Assembly (NCBI GenBank): GCA_037355855.1
Contig: CM074763.1
Coordinates: 3,348,001-3,412,000, forward strand
Origin: Pseudo-nitzschia pungens
Lineage: Eukaryota; Bacillariophyta; Bacillariophyceae; Bacillariales; Bacillariaceae
DNA: 64,000 nucleotides
Direction: 5' to 3'
The position numbers and the translations under genes were made by a program. Shown one piece after another: positions 11,015-22,616 of the stretch (positions are counted from its first letter, which is position 1; each line of letters opens with the position of its first letter). The notes under the pieces are model-generated. The model saw nothing but the letters and a program-made list of their open reading frames with translations, was not told the DNA's origin and ran no database searches.

Positions 11015-12125
11015 AAGCCTGTGTGATATTCATTCCCCCTACGATCGATTCCAAGTCTGTGTGGTATTCATTGCCCTTACCATTGATTCCAAGCCTGTGT
11101 GGTATTTATTCCCCCTACGATCAATCGATTCCAAGTCTGTGTTGTATTCATTCCCCCTATGATCAATTCCAAGTCTGTGTGGTATTCATTCCCCCTACGA
11201 TCGATTCCAAGCCGGTTTGGTAGATCGATTCCAAGTCTGTGTGGTATACATTCCCGCTACAATCGATTCCAACAAGTCTGTGTTGTATTCATTCCCCCTA
11301 CAATCGATTCCAAGCCTGTGTGATATTTATTCCCCCTACAATCGATTCCAAGCCTGTGTGATATTTATTCCCCATACGATCAATTCCAAGTTTGTGTGGT
11401 AGTCATTCCCCCTACGATCGATCGATCCCAAGCCGATGTGGTAGTCACTCCCCCTACGATCGATTCCAAGTCTGTGTGGTATTCACTTCCCCTACGATCG
11501 ATTCCAAGTTGGTGTGGTATTCATTCCCCCTTATGATCGATTGATTCCAAGCCGATGTGGTAGTCATTCCCCCTATGATGGATTCAAAGCCCCTTACAAT
11601 TGATTCCAAGCCTGTGTGGTATTTATTCCCCCTACGATTGATCGATTCCAAGCCTGTGTGGTAGTATTTATTCCCCCTACGATCGATTCCAAGTCTGTGT
11701 GGTATTTATTCCCCCTACGATTGATTGATTCCAAGTCTGTGTGGTATTTATTCCCCCTACGATCGATCGATTCCAAGCCTGTGTGATAGTATTTATTCCC
11801 CCTATGATCGATTCCAAGCCTATGTGGTATTTATTCCCCATACGATCAATTCCCAGCCTGTGTGGTATTCATTTCCCCGATGATCAATCGATTCCAAGTC
11901 TGTGTGGTAGATCCATTCCAAGCCGGTGTGGTAGTCATTCTCCCTACGATCGATCGATTCCAAGCAGGTGTGGTAGATCAATTCCAAGCCAGTGTGGTAT
12001 TGATTCCAAGCCTGTGGTTTGTTCCTTTCAATCCCTACGATCCTATGATCCATTCTCAGCTGGTGTGTGATTGGTGGTTTGTTTCCCCCTACGATCGATT
12101 CCAAGCCTATATTGTGAGCACCTAC
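11015..12125. repeat. minisatellite of about 37-45 bp units
   Basis: Roughly 25 units of the form CCCCCTACGATCGATTCCAA followed by GTCTGTGTGGTATTCATT, with variable GATC and GCCTGTGTGG variants and occasional truncations. Open frames on both strands (ESIVGGNKYHTGLE-type; VVFIPPTIDSK-type) are by-products. One inverted unit lies at 2935-2965 beside the 57-bp array. Confidence 0.9.
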
Positions 12126-12350
12126 ATATCACACATAATCATACTGAGAGCTGATCCTCTATTAGTAATATTAAACGATAATTTAATGTAGACTACAGCG
12201 TTGTAGATCTCCCATGTAACTCGAAGCGTTGTTCACCTACCTCCCTTGTAACTGGATGCATTGTTGATCTCCCTTCATCCCCTACGATCCGAGCCTGTGG
12301 TTTGTTCCTTTCAACTGCTAGGATCCTTCAATCCAAGCCTGTGGTTTGTT
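12126..12350. other. minisatellite edge and LINE-1 left TSD
   Basis: This holds degenerate units related to the array (AAGCCTGTGGTTTGTTCC) and the left target-site duplication CAAGCCTGTGGTTTGTT at 12334-12350. No gene is seen. Confidence 0.6.
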
Positions 12351-14926
12351 TAATAATAATAATATACGTATTTAAATAACTTTAATCACCAAAGGTGAAA
12401 CTAAGTTACTCAGTCTGTAACCAGACTTTAACGTCGCCTCCATCATAGAGTCAGGACCCCAAGTGGTAGAACGACAAATTTTCAAACAAACCTTGAACAT
12501 CAAGCAGAGAAAAAAGACAAACAAGTCCCACAAAATAGGGACTTGAGAGAAAGTGAGAGGGGAATGTAGATATTGGGATAAGATCCAGTATCAAAAGGTA
12601 TATGACAGGATGAGAAGCAGGAACAGAAGACAAAACCAAGGTACAAAGTGTAATCAACCCTGAGGTCCAGTAAGCCAGGCTCTGAGGAGAGCAGCCTCTC
12701 GTTGATATGGCTGCACTGGTTGGACAGGTGCTGCATACTGCTTCCTGGCAAGGTGGATGGTTGCAAGCCACTGCCTCTTGGCAGTCAGGGTGTAACCTTG
12801 TAGGACTTGGAAAGGGGTTTGTAAAAGGGAGTGTGACTGGGGAAGTGCACCAGCTGCACCAATGGCCAATTCAGAGGAGATGGAAGCATCAAGAGATTGG
12901 TGTTGTTCAGCATCAAGGGTTCCCCCAGGACCATGGAGTCGTTCATTCCTATAGGTCCAAAGATCCCAGGAGGTAAGAAAGAACTGATGGATGATAGCTG
13001 TAGCCCAACGTTTGGGAGAGCGCTTGCTTCCAATGTGGGAGTAGTAGTCAGCCTGGATTTGATACCAGAGAGGAGACCACCTACCAAGAAGCCAGTTGTG
13101 CCAACCAATTGTCCTCTGTGCCCTGACAGCAGAAGCAATTGCAAGTGAGTAGGATGATGGATAAATGTTCTGGCCCTTCCGAAATCTGGTGAGAAGATCC
13201 ACAATGGCAACAACCAATGATGGATCAGTTTGTTCAACTGCAAGCCGCTGCTGCAGTGGTCCCGTGAAGGCAGACACACTGTGCTGTACTGCCCCAGTGT
13301 CCTTGCAGGAGAGCACATGAGAAACCTTCTCGTTGTCTGCATCACACAATGGGCACCTGGAGTGATCCTGATACTGCTGGTAGTGAAGTAGTTGGTTGCC
13401 AACACCAATACTGCCAGAAGCAAACTTGACAAACCACCTTTGCATGCCAGGAGGGAGACGCTTGAAAGCAGACAGATGGGCACACCAATGGATGGAACTC
13501 AAAACAGGTTGTGGAATGGGGATATCATGGTGGGTCTGCCAATATTGAAGAAGAGGAGGACCCGAAATGGCAACATGCAAAGCATTCTGATCAAACCGTG
13601 AACACTTGCATCCATGGAGAGAAAATGCCCAAGGCTCAAACACAAGTCTGGGATAGTGATGGGCAGAAGCTCTATGGACAGAGAGAAAAGCCTTGGCCAT
13701 GCTGTCAACCTGATGATTGTGAAGTGCCTACCAATCAAGAAAGAATCCAGCTTGATGTCCCTGAACCCACTGAAAGTGCACAGAGATTGGCAGGGCAGAA
13801 ATCATGTTTCTGATGACATAAACATAATCAAAAGACTTCTGGGAAATGACCAATGGCCAAGATCCCTGAGCCTGTTTGAGAGCTGTGTCACCATCCAGAG
13901 CAATGGTGATAGAGCCAGAGGCAATGTCAAAAAGACTCACCAGAGCATTGCAACAGGTGAGAACCCCAAGGATGCCTGCCAGTTCACTCCTGTAGGATGA
14001 CTGATCCTCGGGGGACCCACTGACAAAATTACAACCTGTGAGAAACAATGAGGTAGTCTTGGTGGAGGTATTGGGTGACAGAATGAAAGCAGAAGTTCCT
14101 CTGAGAAGGTCCGGATCAAATGAACCATCACATACAGCACTGGCAGTACCACTCGCAATAGCATCAACAAGGGGCTGACAGCCATCCTGTGGTAGGGAAT
14201 AGTTGTGGAGAAGTACTCTTGGAGACTCACAGAGTGCATCAAAGGCATCTGCAGGGGAGGCTGGAAGAGACTCATATGGATTGTACTCCATAGGATCCAT
14301 GTCAGGAGGTTCAGAAACAAAGGCAGAGGACCCAACCACGCGTACAACTTGGCCGCAAATAACAGGGCAGACAAGCTTAATAGCACATGCTGGTTTGTCA
14401 GAAATGATTTCAGAAGTGATCCTGTATCTGCCCCTGCCCTGGGAGGTGCTCACAATCCAGCCAGTAGAAGTTTTGGAGAATATTCTGTTGGTGGATGGAG
14501 ACAAAAACCAAGGCCAAAGAGAAGCTGTCTGGGGAGAGAGCCAATGCCCAAGGTGAAAAGAAGGAGCCAATGCCCTGGCTGCAGGGGGTGGGCAAGGGGG
14601 AAGAAAACAGGTCTGAAGAGCCTTGACCCATAAGCGCTGAGCTGCTGGAGGCCAAGGTGGGGAAGGACATCTGGGCCAGTCAAGGTGATCCCGCAAGTGA
14701 TTGGAGGATGTCAGCTGGAAAGCCATGGGGGTAAGCCTTTTCCCATCTGGGGTACAAATATCAGCAAGGGAAATAGCCTTGAGGGACATTCGAATGTGAT
14801 TCAAGAGGGACAAGTCAGCACCTCTGAAGCCAGAGTTGACAAAGGCTTGCATGAGATAACAGTCATTGGAACGTAGCAGAGGAAGATCAGGAAAGTCTTC
14901 AACCAAGCTCACAGGGTGAACAGAGT
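12351..14926 (-). mobile_element. LINE-1: 5'-truncated LINE
   Basis: This is the 3' 2.6 kb of the same LINE family as LINE-2 and LINE-3. A 17-bp duplication, CAAGCCTGTGGTTTGTT, flanks it at 12334-12350 and 14927-14943, as expected for target-primed reverse transcription. The 3' end, at the left edge, is a short TTA/ATT repeat, not poly(A). The 5' end breaks inside ORF2 after the RT domain. It landed in minisatellite sequence. Confidence 0.93.
12654..14912 (-). pseudogene. LINE ORF2 C-terminal part (RNase H, CCHC)
   Basis: This retains the region after the RT, an RNase H domain (VCDGSFDPDLLRG near 14130; YRSELAGILGVL; ALDGDTAL; WVQGHQ) and a C-terminal C-x2-C-x8-H-x4-C knuckle (CPLCDADNEKVSHVLSC near 13340). 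A TGG-to-TAG change at 13728-13730 stops the frame after FLDW. The frame then stays open to the normal stop at 12654, ending TGPQG. LINE-2 shares the same TAG. The copy cannot retrotranspose because it lacks endonuclease and RT. Confidence 0.92.
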
Positions 14927-14943
14927 CAAGCCTGTGGTTTGTT

Positions 14944-15815
14944 TCTTTGAACCCCTACGATGATGTTTGTTGATTGCAAATACAACAGCAAGCAAAACAG
15001 TTAGCACCCTCCCGTACATCCAAGCAAAACACTAAGCAAAGCAGCAAGCAACAAAGCAGCAAGCAACAAAGCAGCAAGCAAAGCAAAACACTATTTGGTT
15101 TATCAGTTAGCACACTGAATATTTTACAATATCCATTGTTGGTCTGATAAGAGATAGGGTATGTAGATCTGGTACAAATTCTACTGGAAGGGCCCACCAG
15201 CCTCCTGCTTAGCATCCTGTTGAGTCCCCCCTTAGCATAGTAGTACAGTTTGCTTTGTCAGTTAGCACACTTAATATTTTATGGTATTGCCTCTGTATGA
15301 AGATATTTCACCTCGATATTATGCTACTTACCGTCGGGGTATGGTCATTGTGTACGATTTGTACTATAACCAGATACCCAGCCTCTGCAGTTAGTTCACG
15401 AGCGAGCGAGTTAGCGAGCGCAACGATTCAAGTAAAGCACTACAGTGTACAGTGTGTACACTACAGTACTGGTGCTACAGAGTGTCAGTAAAAGGTATGG
15501 TCAGTACGTTGAATTAAGTACTGGACCTACGTACCCTGACCCTTTACCGACATACGAATCAGCGATACACAATTCGGAGCTCCCTCCGGAAAGCTCTCAC
15601 TCTTTGGAATACTCTCAGTTTAAACCTCTAAAAGAACACATCATGCCCGGCAATGATACTTGACATCTCTAATGTACCTCTAGGGTGGTAACTAGTGTGC
15701 TCATGGTATATGCAATAGCGCTTGAACAGTATCCTCTGTAGTCTAACCAACTGCTTGCACTCCGTGATGTACTGTTGTTACTGCTCTCCCTGTTTTGCTG
15801 ACGAGCGAAATCATT
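14944..15815. repeat. dispersed repeats, no gene
   Basis: A run of AAGCAACAAAGCAGC repeats lies at 15040-15080. One unit of the roughly 145-bp repeat is at about 15145-15290. A diverged piece of the GTACGATTTGTACTATAACC block is at 15335-15400. Sequence at 15660-15780 (ATGTACCTCTAGGG...TGCAATAG...CTTGAACAGT) is related to 59090-59190. No credible ORF. Confidence 0.6.
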
Positions 15816-16260
15816 ACATCTGATAAGAGATAGGGTATGTAGATCTGGTACAAATTATACTACAAAGGCCCAGCATCATGCTCAGCATCCTGTTAAGTGT
15901 CCCCCTTAGCACAGTAGAGTTCACTTTGTCAGTTAGCACCCCCTGTAGATCTCCTAATATTGATCTGCTAAGAGCTAGGGTATGTAGATCTGGTACAAGT
16001 TCTACATACAAGGCCCAGCATCATGCTCAGCATCCTGTTAAGTGTCCCCCTTTGCACAGTAGAGTTCGGTTAATCAGTTAGCACCCCCTGTAGATCTCCC
16101 AATATTGATCTGATAAGAACAGGGGCGTGTAGATCTGGTACAAATTCTACTAGAATGCGCCTAGCATCCTGCTTAGCATCCTGTTTGGTATCCCCCTTAG
16201 CACACTACAGTTCCGTTTATCAGTTAGCACCCCCTGTAGATCTTCTAATACGGTACCGTG
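15815..16260. repeat. about 145-bp tandem repeat, 3 units
   Basis: Units start TGATCTGATAAGAGATAGGG and run through TGTAGATCTGGTACAA, GCATCCTGTTAAGTGTCCCC and CAGTTAGCACCCCCTGTAGA. They begin near 15817, 15960 and 16104. A fourth, separated unit lies near 15147. Confidence 0.85.
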
Positions 16261-16339
16261 CTGTATCGGTGTTCTAAGAGCCGAGAAATGTAACTATGAT
16301 ACATATCTATCCTATTATAGGATTCTACCATCCAGTACA

Positions 16340-16690
16340 ATCTCAAAGTACATTAAATAGATGTAACATCCAAAGTATTGGGTGTTTTTGACTCAGACTT
16401 TTTTCGTAGTCCCAAGCATACATAGGGTGAGGACTATTGACACTGGAATGGTGGAAATATTCCATTTCTGAATTTAGATTGGTCATTATGTCTATTTTCA
16501 CGTGAAATATGCCAGTACTGGAGGAAATGTGCATTACATACATGTGACATCCAAAGTATTGGGTCTTTTGGACTCAGACTTTTTTCGTAGTCTGAAGCAT
16601 ACATAGGGTGAGGACTATTGACACTGGAATGGTGGAAATGTCCAAAATATTAATGTAGATAAGTCATTCTATAGTTTAGTACTGTAGTTA
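16340..16690. repeat. 181-bp tandem duplication
   Basis: Two copies offset by 181 bp (CAAAGTATTGGGT at 16371 and 16552) share GACTCAGACTTTTTTCGTAG and CATACATAGGGTGAGGACTA. The second copy diverges at its end. No gene is seen. Confidence 0.85.
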
Positions 16691-16919
16691 CTGTTTGTGT
16701 ATTGATTAGTCCCTTTACTGGTGTCTACTACGTATCATTTTTTTTGGCTCCGTCTGTCCTTTTTCCATTGCAAGTAAGCCTTAACCTTACATAAATGTAG
16801 TCAGAAATTATGGCGCGGCGGGGAGGGCTCCCAAGTGGGTGAGGGCAGGCTTGTAGTACCAGTACTTCTGTAGTAAATAATGCAACGTTCTGTGTACTCG
16901 GAACAAAAAAGCACATAAA

Positions 16920-17470
16920 ATGAGTGTGCCAAACTTCACATAATTTTGGGTGCGACGGCAACTGAAATACAATGCGACAGCAACTGCTGAAATACAATGC
17001 GCCGGTGAGTGAACTGCATCAAGATTGGGGGTATTGATCATGGAGTTCACTTCTAACCATGCATTTAATTGCCTGCTTGCTCCTGGTAGGGAATAATACA
17101 CAGAACGCAACTGAAATACAATGCGACGGGAACTGAAATATGATGCGACGGGGACTGAAATACAATCCGACGGGAACTGAAAGACAATGCAACGGGAACT
17201 GAAATACAATCTCATGGGAACTGAAATACAATCCGACGGTGAGTGAACTGCATCAAGATTGGGGGTATTGATGATGGAGTCCACTACTAACCATGCATGT
17301 AATTGCCTGCTTGCTCCTGGTAGGGGAGAATCATACACTGAACGCAACTGAAATAAGATGCGACGGGAACTGAATACAAAAATACAATACAACGGGAACT
17401 GAAATACAGCAATGCGCCGATGCAACAGTAACTGAAATGCAATACGACAGCAACTGAAATCCAGTTTGTA
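16920..17470 (-). repeat. inverted block of the right-end satellite
   Basis: Two to three units of ACTGAAATACAATGCGACGG subrepeats separated by TGATCATGGAGTTCACTTCT...GCTCCTGGTAGGG spacers. This is the reverse complement of the satellite at 62709-64000. The open frames here are not genes. Confidence 0.85.
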
Positions 17471-17529
17471 CCAATACAGTATTTGGTATTAGTCAGAATA
17501 CTAGTGGTTCTTAACATCAATAATAGTGT

Positions 17530-17790
17530 AACATTATTTTGCCTCTAGAAATGATGGGCATTGCATCTAGAAATGATGGGGGTTGCGTTGAGAAATAATG
17601 GCTGTTGGGTCGAGAAATAATGGGTGTTGCGTGGATAAAAATAATGGGTGTTGCGTCAATAGAAATAATGGGTGTTGCGTCGATAGAAATAATGGGTCTT
17701 GCGTCAATAGAAATAATGGGTGATGCGCCAATAGAAATAATGGGTCTTGCGTTGATATAAATAATGGGTGTTGCACCAATATTTTGGAGT
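17530..17790. repeat. 24-bp tandem array
   Basis: About ten copies of GAAATAATGGGTGTTGCGTC with AATA (24 bp), degenerating at both ends. Confidence 0.9.
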
Positions 17791-17898
17791 GTGGGGGTCC
17801 AAAAAAAAAATTACAGACTCTGAAAAAATGAAGCTTGAGGGCGAACCATTGGTCAAATATTTAGCCCAAAAATACCCAGGTCAATAATTTTTGACCAA

Positions 17899-17921
17899 GG
17901 TCGAAAATCAGTTATTAGACG
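17899..17921 (+). repeat. third copy of the CAGTTATTAGACG motif
   Basis: GGTCGAAAATCAGTTATTAG plus ACG, identical to the inner 23 bases of 5533-5565. Both flanks differ from the other sites. Confidence 0.8.
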
Positions 17922-17988
17922 CCTCAGTCTCACAGAGTTTCTTACTAGTAGAGCATGTCTAGCTTTCCCTGATTGGAGAACTGCTTCT

Positions 17989-20289
17989 ATGGAGTCCCTG
18001 GTTTCCCTTGCATCTATATGCTTTCAAGACTCTGCAGACTGGACCAAGCAACCTTCCGGCCATGCTCTGAAGAGATGTCTTATTGGTTTGGCCAAGATGT
18101 CTCCTGAATGTTTTGACAACTTGTACTGTGAAGGCAACCTTTTGCCCAGCACTGAAGGAAAAGTTTGGTTGGCAGCTAACCAAGTCCTTGGATCCCACTG
18201 GTATTTCAAGCATAAGCCTCCTGCTCCTGCCCCTACAGCAGGGGGCGGTGCTTCCAGTTCCAGATCAGTATCCTTTCTTCCTGGTCTAGGTGGTGCTACA
18301 GTGCTGTCCTCTTCTGATGGACACTATCTCCAACGCCAAGGGGTCTGCTCTAGTGATTCTAGGGCTCCAGTAGATGTCACTGAAGGTTCCAAGTGTTCTC
18401 ACAGTTCATATGTAACACTCTCCCTTCCCCGGCTCATGTCTCAACACCCTGGGGAGCTGTATGATGAACTGCTTAAGTCTCTCAAGGAAGCCCTGGAATT
18501 GCTCTGGAAAGTTGACAAGCACCTGGTGCTCTATGTTTTTCCTTCCAGAGCTAGGCTCAACCCCAAAGCCAAGCCTGTCACCAAGCTGTGGTCTACCCTC
18601 CCAGACAGAAAAACCTTGGAGTTGTATGTCGCTCAGCTGTGGCTTCGCAGCAGAACTGCCCCCCATTTAAGGTTCTTTGTTGGGCACAGCGTTTCTTTGA
18701 AGACCCTCCTGTCTACCCCTTTGCTTCAAAGACTCAGGGATCGTGACATGGACTTGAAGTATGATCATATCCAGGCTCCAGTTATTGTCACCTGTGGTTT
18801 CCTCCTTGGATCTTACATGCCGAGTTTTGATCTTGATCACTACAATGCATTGCTTCAGACCCATCCCAGGTTCCAAGCCTTTCCTATTTCTGTTATCCGG
18901 AAGAACATCAGCCTGGACAACTCCAGAGCCCCTGATCCAAATCCTGTCTCAGCTGCTCATGTTCTTTGTGATGCTACCAAGCGAGCCCAAACTGTCAAGC
19001 TGCTCAAAGGTCAGTTCAACAGGTGCAAGCCTTCTGACATTGCATCCCTCCCTGATGGTAAATTCTACAAGTTCATTGAGACAGCCACCAACCCATCTGA
19101 CAGGCCTCTCCCTCCCTCCAAGCTCAAGACTGTGAAACAAGCCAAGTACCGCCAATCCAAGTTCATTGCAAGCCACGAGACTGCTCCTGTTCTGGGTGTT
19201 GTTGATCTTGATCTTCCTATTGATTTGGGACAGGGCTTGGGTTTGAAGACTTTGCGCCGAGTGTTAATGGGTATCCGAACCCGTGACAATTGGTCCTGGC
19301 CCCTGTTCCTTTCAGTTGATACTAGCTCCTACCGGGGTGAAATCCTTGCTTTGTACAACACCACCACTAAGGCTGAAGCCATGGCCATGTTGTCTTTCCT
19401 GCCTATTTTTCTGGAAGCACAGTATGGTTCCTGTGTTCGACAGTGGTTCTCTTCTGAGTGCTTGACTGAAATGGAAGCCTTCCACTGGGATGAAACTGCC
19501 AAATGTGTTGTGGAGACTGCTCCTGCTGCTGACCAGATACAGGATGACTCTCTTCCCTTCTTTGGTGATGGTGATGCAAGGGATTGGGAACTTGTTGATG
19601 ATGATTTGTCAGTTGACCTTGCTCCAGACCTTACTTTTGATCTGGATTTGCACTTCAACCTCCAAGCACGTGCTGACAGTGGTGGTGGTGGATTCGATGA
19701 TTCCCAATCCATGGATACTCTAGCCACTGGTACCTCTACCCTCACTGTCACTCAGGCTCCAACTACTGCTGCTCCAGCTACAACTACTCCGGGTTCTGCA
19801 GATGGTGCATCTCCCTCTACCTCTTTGCCTGGTGCTTCCCCTACTACTGATAGTAATGCTGACCATTGTTTGAATGAATCCAAACTCCTGCCCTGTGATC
19901 TTTTCAATCGGCGCATGAAGAATGTCTGTCCTTCAAGTTTTTCCTATCTTGCCAACAACAAGCATGAGGCTTCTGAATGCACATGGCTTCAGCCTGGAGG
20001 CACGGGTTTTACCATTGACCAATTGTTCAGTTCCCACAAGGTTGCCCATGGGGCTGATCCTTCTGGTCTTGGAAGATGGTCCTTTGTCAAGTTCCAGGGC
20101 AGGGATAGATACACTGTCACCATGTTTTCTGCCTACTGCCCTGTTGAAAATGACAGGGATCTTGGCTCAGTTTGGAATCAACAGTACCCTTACTTTCAAG
20201 CAGCTGAAAAATCTTTTCAGTCCCAATCCATGCATCCTTTTTCACAGGGATTTGACTGCTGCCCTTCAGGTTTGCCTGGGGGCAGGTGA
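17989..20289 (+). pseudogene. LINE-2 ORF1 fused to the endonuclease region
   Basis: The 766-codon frame covers most of ORF1 (DWTKQPSGHALKR to the acidic DLSVDLAPDLTFDLDLHFNL region and a Thr/Ala/Pro-rich linker). It then passes without a break into the ORF2 endonuclease at HCLNESKLLPCDLFN (about 19862). In LINE-3 these are separate, overlapping ORFs, so roughly 0.5 kb holding the end of ORF1 and the start of ORF2 was deleted here in a way that fused the frames. A one-base insertion in an A run near 20208 shifts the frame, which ends at 20289. Confidence 0.88.
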
Positions 20290-21107
20290 CCAGGTCATTC
20301 TTGGGATTGATCAAAATGCTGATGTTCGGACTGATTGCTTGTCTTTTGAGCTCACGGCTCTTGGTTTCAGAGAGGCCATTCTTACCCTTCATTGTCAGTC
20401 TTCTCCTCCTGCCACCCACAACAGAAACACTACCAGGACCCCAATTGATGCCATTTCGGTCTCTGAGAATGTTGATGTTCTCAGGGCTGGGTATTGTCCC
20501 TTTGGTGGTGCCCAGGGTATGGAGTCTGACCATCAAATGCTCTGGATTGAAGTCTGTAATGGCAGCATCATGGGCAAACATCTGCCACCTCCTGTGAACC
20601 TCTCTCATTCCAAACTCCAGTCCTCTCATCCTCATCTGTGTCAATGGTATTTCAAGCGAGTGAGGCACAGCTTTCTCAAGGCTGGAGTGTTTTCTCTCCA
20701 AGCTAAGCTGGAGCACCTGCTGGCTCAGTTTCAGTCTGGTGACAATTCTGTGCGCGCTGATCTCATCACCACATATGAAGTCCTCCATGAAACCTCCACC
20801 TCTCTCAGGCTTTCTGTTGAACAAACCTCTGCCATACTAGAGCTGGTTTGGTTCCATGGTCACCACAGCTCCAAGTCTATCGGGATACAATTGACTTTTG
20901 GCGGCGAGTTGTCAAATTGCGCCAGGGTGTGTCCACCAGTCATACTGTTTTGAAAAGGTTGGCCTGCAAGCTTTCTCTCTACAAAGGAGAACACAGTGAT
21001 CTTTCCAGTGCTCTCATCCATCTGAAACAAGCTTACAAGCAATACCGGGCAGTGAAAAAGTTGGCTCCCTCTTGGAGAGACTCCTTCAATCAAGGCCTGG
21101 TGGATGC
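20290..21107 (+). pseudogene. LINE-2 endonuclease end and linker, frameshifted
   Basis: This continues the APE-type endonuclease in a shifted frame: GIDQNADVRTD, TRTPIDAI and the catalytic ESDH (about 20525). It then enters the ORF2 linker (VLKRLACKLSLYKGEHSDLS). A further frameshift lies near 20830-20850. The frame breaks at DSFNQGLVDA, where gypsy-1 inserted, and resumes at 26904. Confidence 0.88.
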
Positions 21108-21432
21108 TGTAACATGCTAGCGTACACTAGTATGTTACGACTGAATAATTAACCGAATCCCGCACTGGACGATCGAATATAATCTCCGATACCGGATACA
21201 TTTAATATGTGCCCTAACTATTATGGTCGAGTCCCAGATTAGGATATATGCTGAATCGTGGGAACCGACAGTGAACCAACATTTATGGCAGAGCATGCCA
21301 AAGTTTGGCTATGCTCGCGACCTCGAAATTTTATATGTCTCCATTCTCAATTCGCATAACAATATCTCGTAAAGTATTTAAACATTCACAATTATTCATA
21401 CTACTCCGAAATTTCTACCTTAGAGTGTTACA
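21108..21432 (+). repeat. gypsy-1 5' LTR
   Basis: It starts TGTAACATGCTAGCG and ends TAGAGTGTTACA (TG...CA). The first 32 bases form an imperfect palindrome (GTAACAT...ATGTTAC). CAGTAATTACTGTCCGCTTT follows directly, and no TGG-type tRNA primer site is visible. Confidence 0.95.
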
Positions 21433-21560
21433 CAGTAATTACTGTCCGCTTTCACGTAGAAAGACAGTAGTATTCAGTACTGAATTCGAACCATCAACAA
21501 ACTCAACAATAGGACCACTTGGTATCCCCGACAAGGAAAATACCTACCAAGCAAATCACC

Positions 21561-22616
21561 ATGACCGGTATCTACAGAGATCCCCCCATCAACTACAAGA
21601 GCTCTTTCGATCGAACCAAGCCGAAGCTCTTCACCCTGTACAATGTCGATGAAGAAAGAACAGACAGCATGAAGGTCCCCCTGTTCACAGAAACAGGAGG
21701 TCTTGAAGAACTGCTCTTTGTGGAGGAGTCCTTCAGGAACGCCGCCAGCTACCTTCGCCTGCCAATCAGCATCTATCTAACCCACTTCGGACGCTGCCTC
21801 ACCACAGACGCCCAGAGCAAGTGGAATGACATGATCAAGGATCCACTGGATCCCGAAGAATTTCAATACTCCCAAGACAAAATTGGGGGATACGAGCAAG
21901 CCTTCATTGACTTCACTCAGCTCTACTGCAATGCCAAGGATGCTAGGGACATCATGCACACCTACCTCCGAAGCCACGACTGTCGAAAGACACCGTCTGT
22001 CACATGCAAGGAACATGCTGATCGCATCCTCATCCTCATGAAATATACACAGAAACTAGAAGGAAGCAGTGCGCCGCTTTCTAGAGTGGAGAAACTCACC
22101 ATCCTCCTCCATTCCTTTCCCTCTGCATGGATCGAAAGCTATGGCATGATGCACAGTGGAATCCAAGAAGACACAACAGTCCGACACATTGTGGACTACA
22201 TGAGCTGTCACGAGCGCCAAGCTAACAAGAAAGGCAACAAGAACAACCACCGGCAGCAACAGAAGCGCTCGAACAACAACAATAATAACAACCATTCTCG
22301 CAAGCGCAACTCTTCTAACCACAAGGGCAACAACAACAAAAAGAAATCCAACCCCTGTAGGATTCCGGGCCATAATCATGATTGGTCTGAGTGTCCAAAG
22401 AACCGGTTCTCTAAGAACTACAACAAAGGCTCCAGCAACACCCAACAGACTGAGTCTTTCCATGCCCACACTCAAGCGCTCATGATCCCAGGAAGCAACG
22501 AGACTTTCCAAGCGCATATCAACGCAGCTAGGGAAGCGGTGATTGAGGAATACCATGCCAATCATGGTGGAAGAACTGAACGCAGTATCGATGGGGACCT
22601 CATTTGGCTCCCCTGA
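21561..22616 (+). CDS. gag: gypsy-1 gag
   Basis: About 351 residues. I chose ATG 21561 because MTGIYRDPPINYKSSFDR aligns with the starts of the other gag copies. The first 215 residues are the capsid-like part. A basic Asn/Lys/Arg-rich linker follows, then the zinc-knuckle variant CRIPGHNHDWSEC (C-x4-H-x-H-x4-C instead of C-x2-C-x4-H-x4-C) at about residue 270. Gag would assemble the particle and bind element RNA. It ends in UGA at 22614-22616, in frame with pol. Confidence 0.93.
   Translation: MTGIYRDPPINYKSSFDRTKPKLFTLYNVDEERTDSMKVPLFTETGGLEELLFVEESFRNAASYLRLPISIYLTHFGRCLTTDAQSKWNDMIKDPLDPEEFQYSQDKIGGYEQAFIDFTQLYCNAKDARDIMHTYLRSHDCRKTPSVTCKEHADRILILMKYTQKLEGSSAPLSRVEKLTILLHSFPSAWIESYGMMHSGIQEDTTVRHIVDYMSCHERQANKKGNKNNHRQQQKRSNNNNNNNHSRKRNSSNHKGNNNKKKSNPCRIPGHNHDWSECPKNRFSKNYNKGSSNTQQTESFHAHTQALMIPGSNETFQAHINAAREAVIEEYHANHGGRTERSIDGDLIWLP

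Larger units (their letters stand above)
9521..11040 (-). repeat. right arm of the long inverted repeat
   Basis: Read right to left, this repeats the block order of 2940-5565: minisatellite edge, GGAGTGCAATAAAGCAACTC block (near 10740), TACAAACTGTA block (near 10510), AGGGTTAAGGGTTG block (10287), GCGCAAGCG tract, and the reversed GACCCGACC...CTGACCC block (9840-10075). Only one copy of that last block is present, against more than two on the left. Open frames at 10725-11016 have no relative and are not called. Confidence 0.7.
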
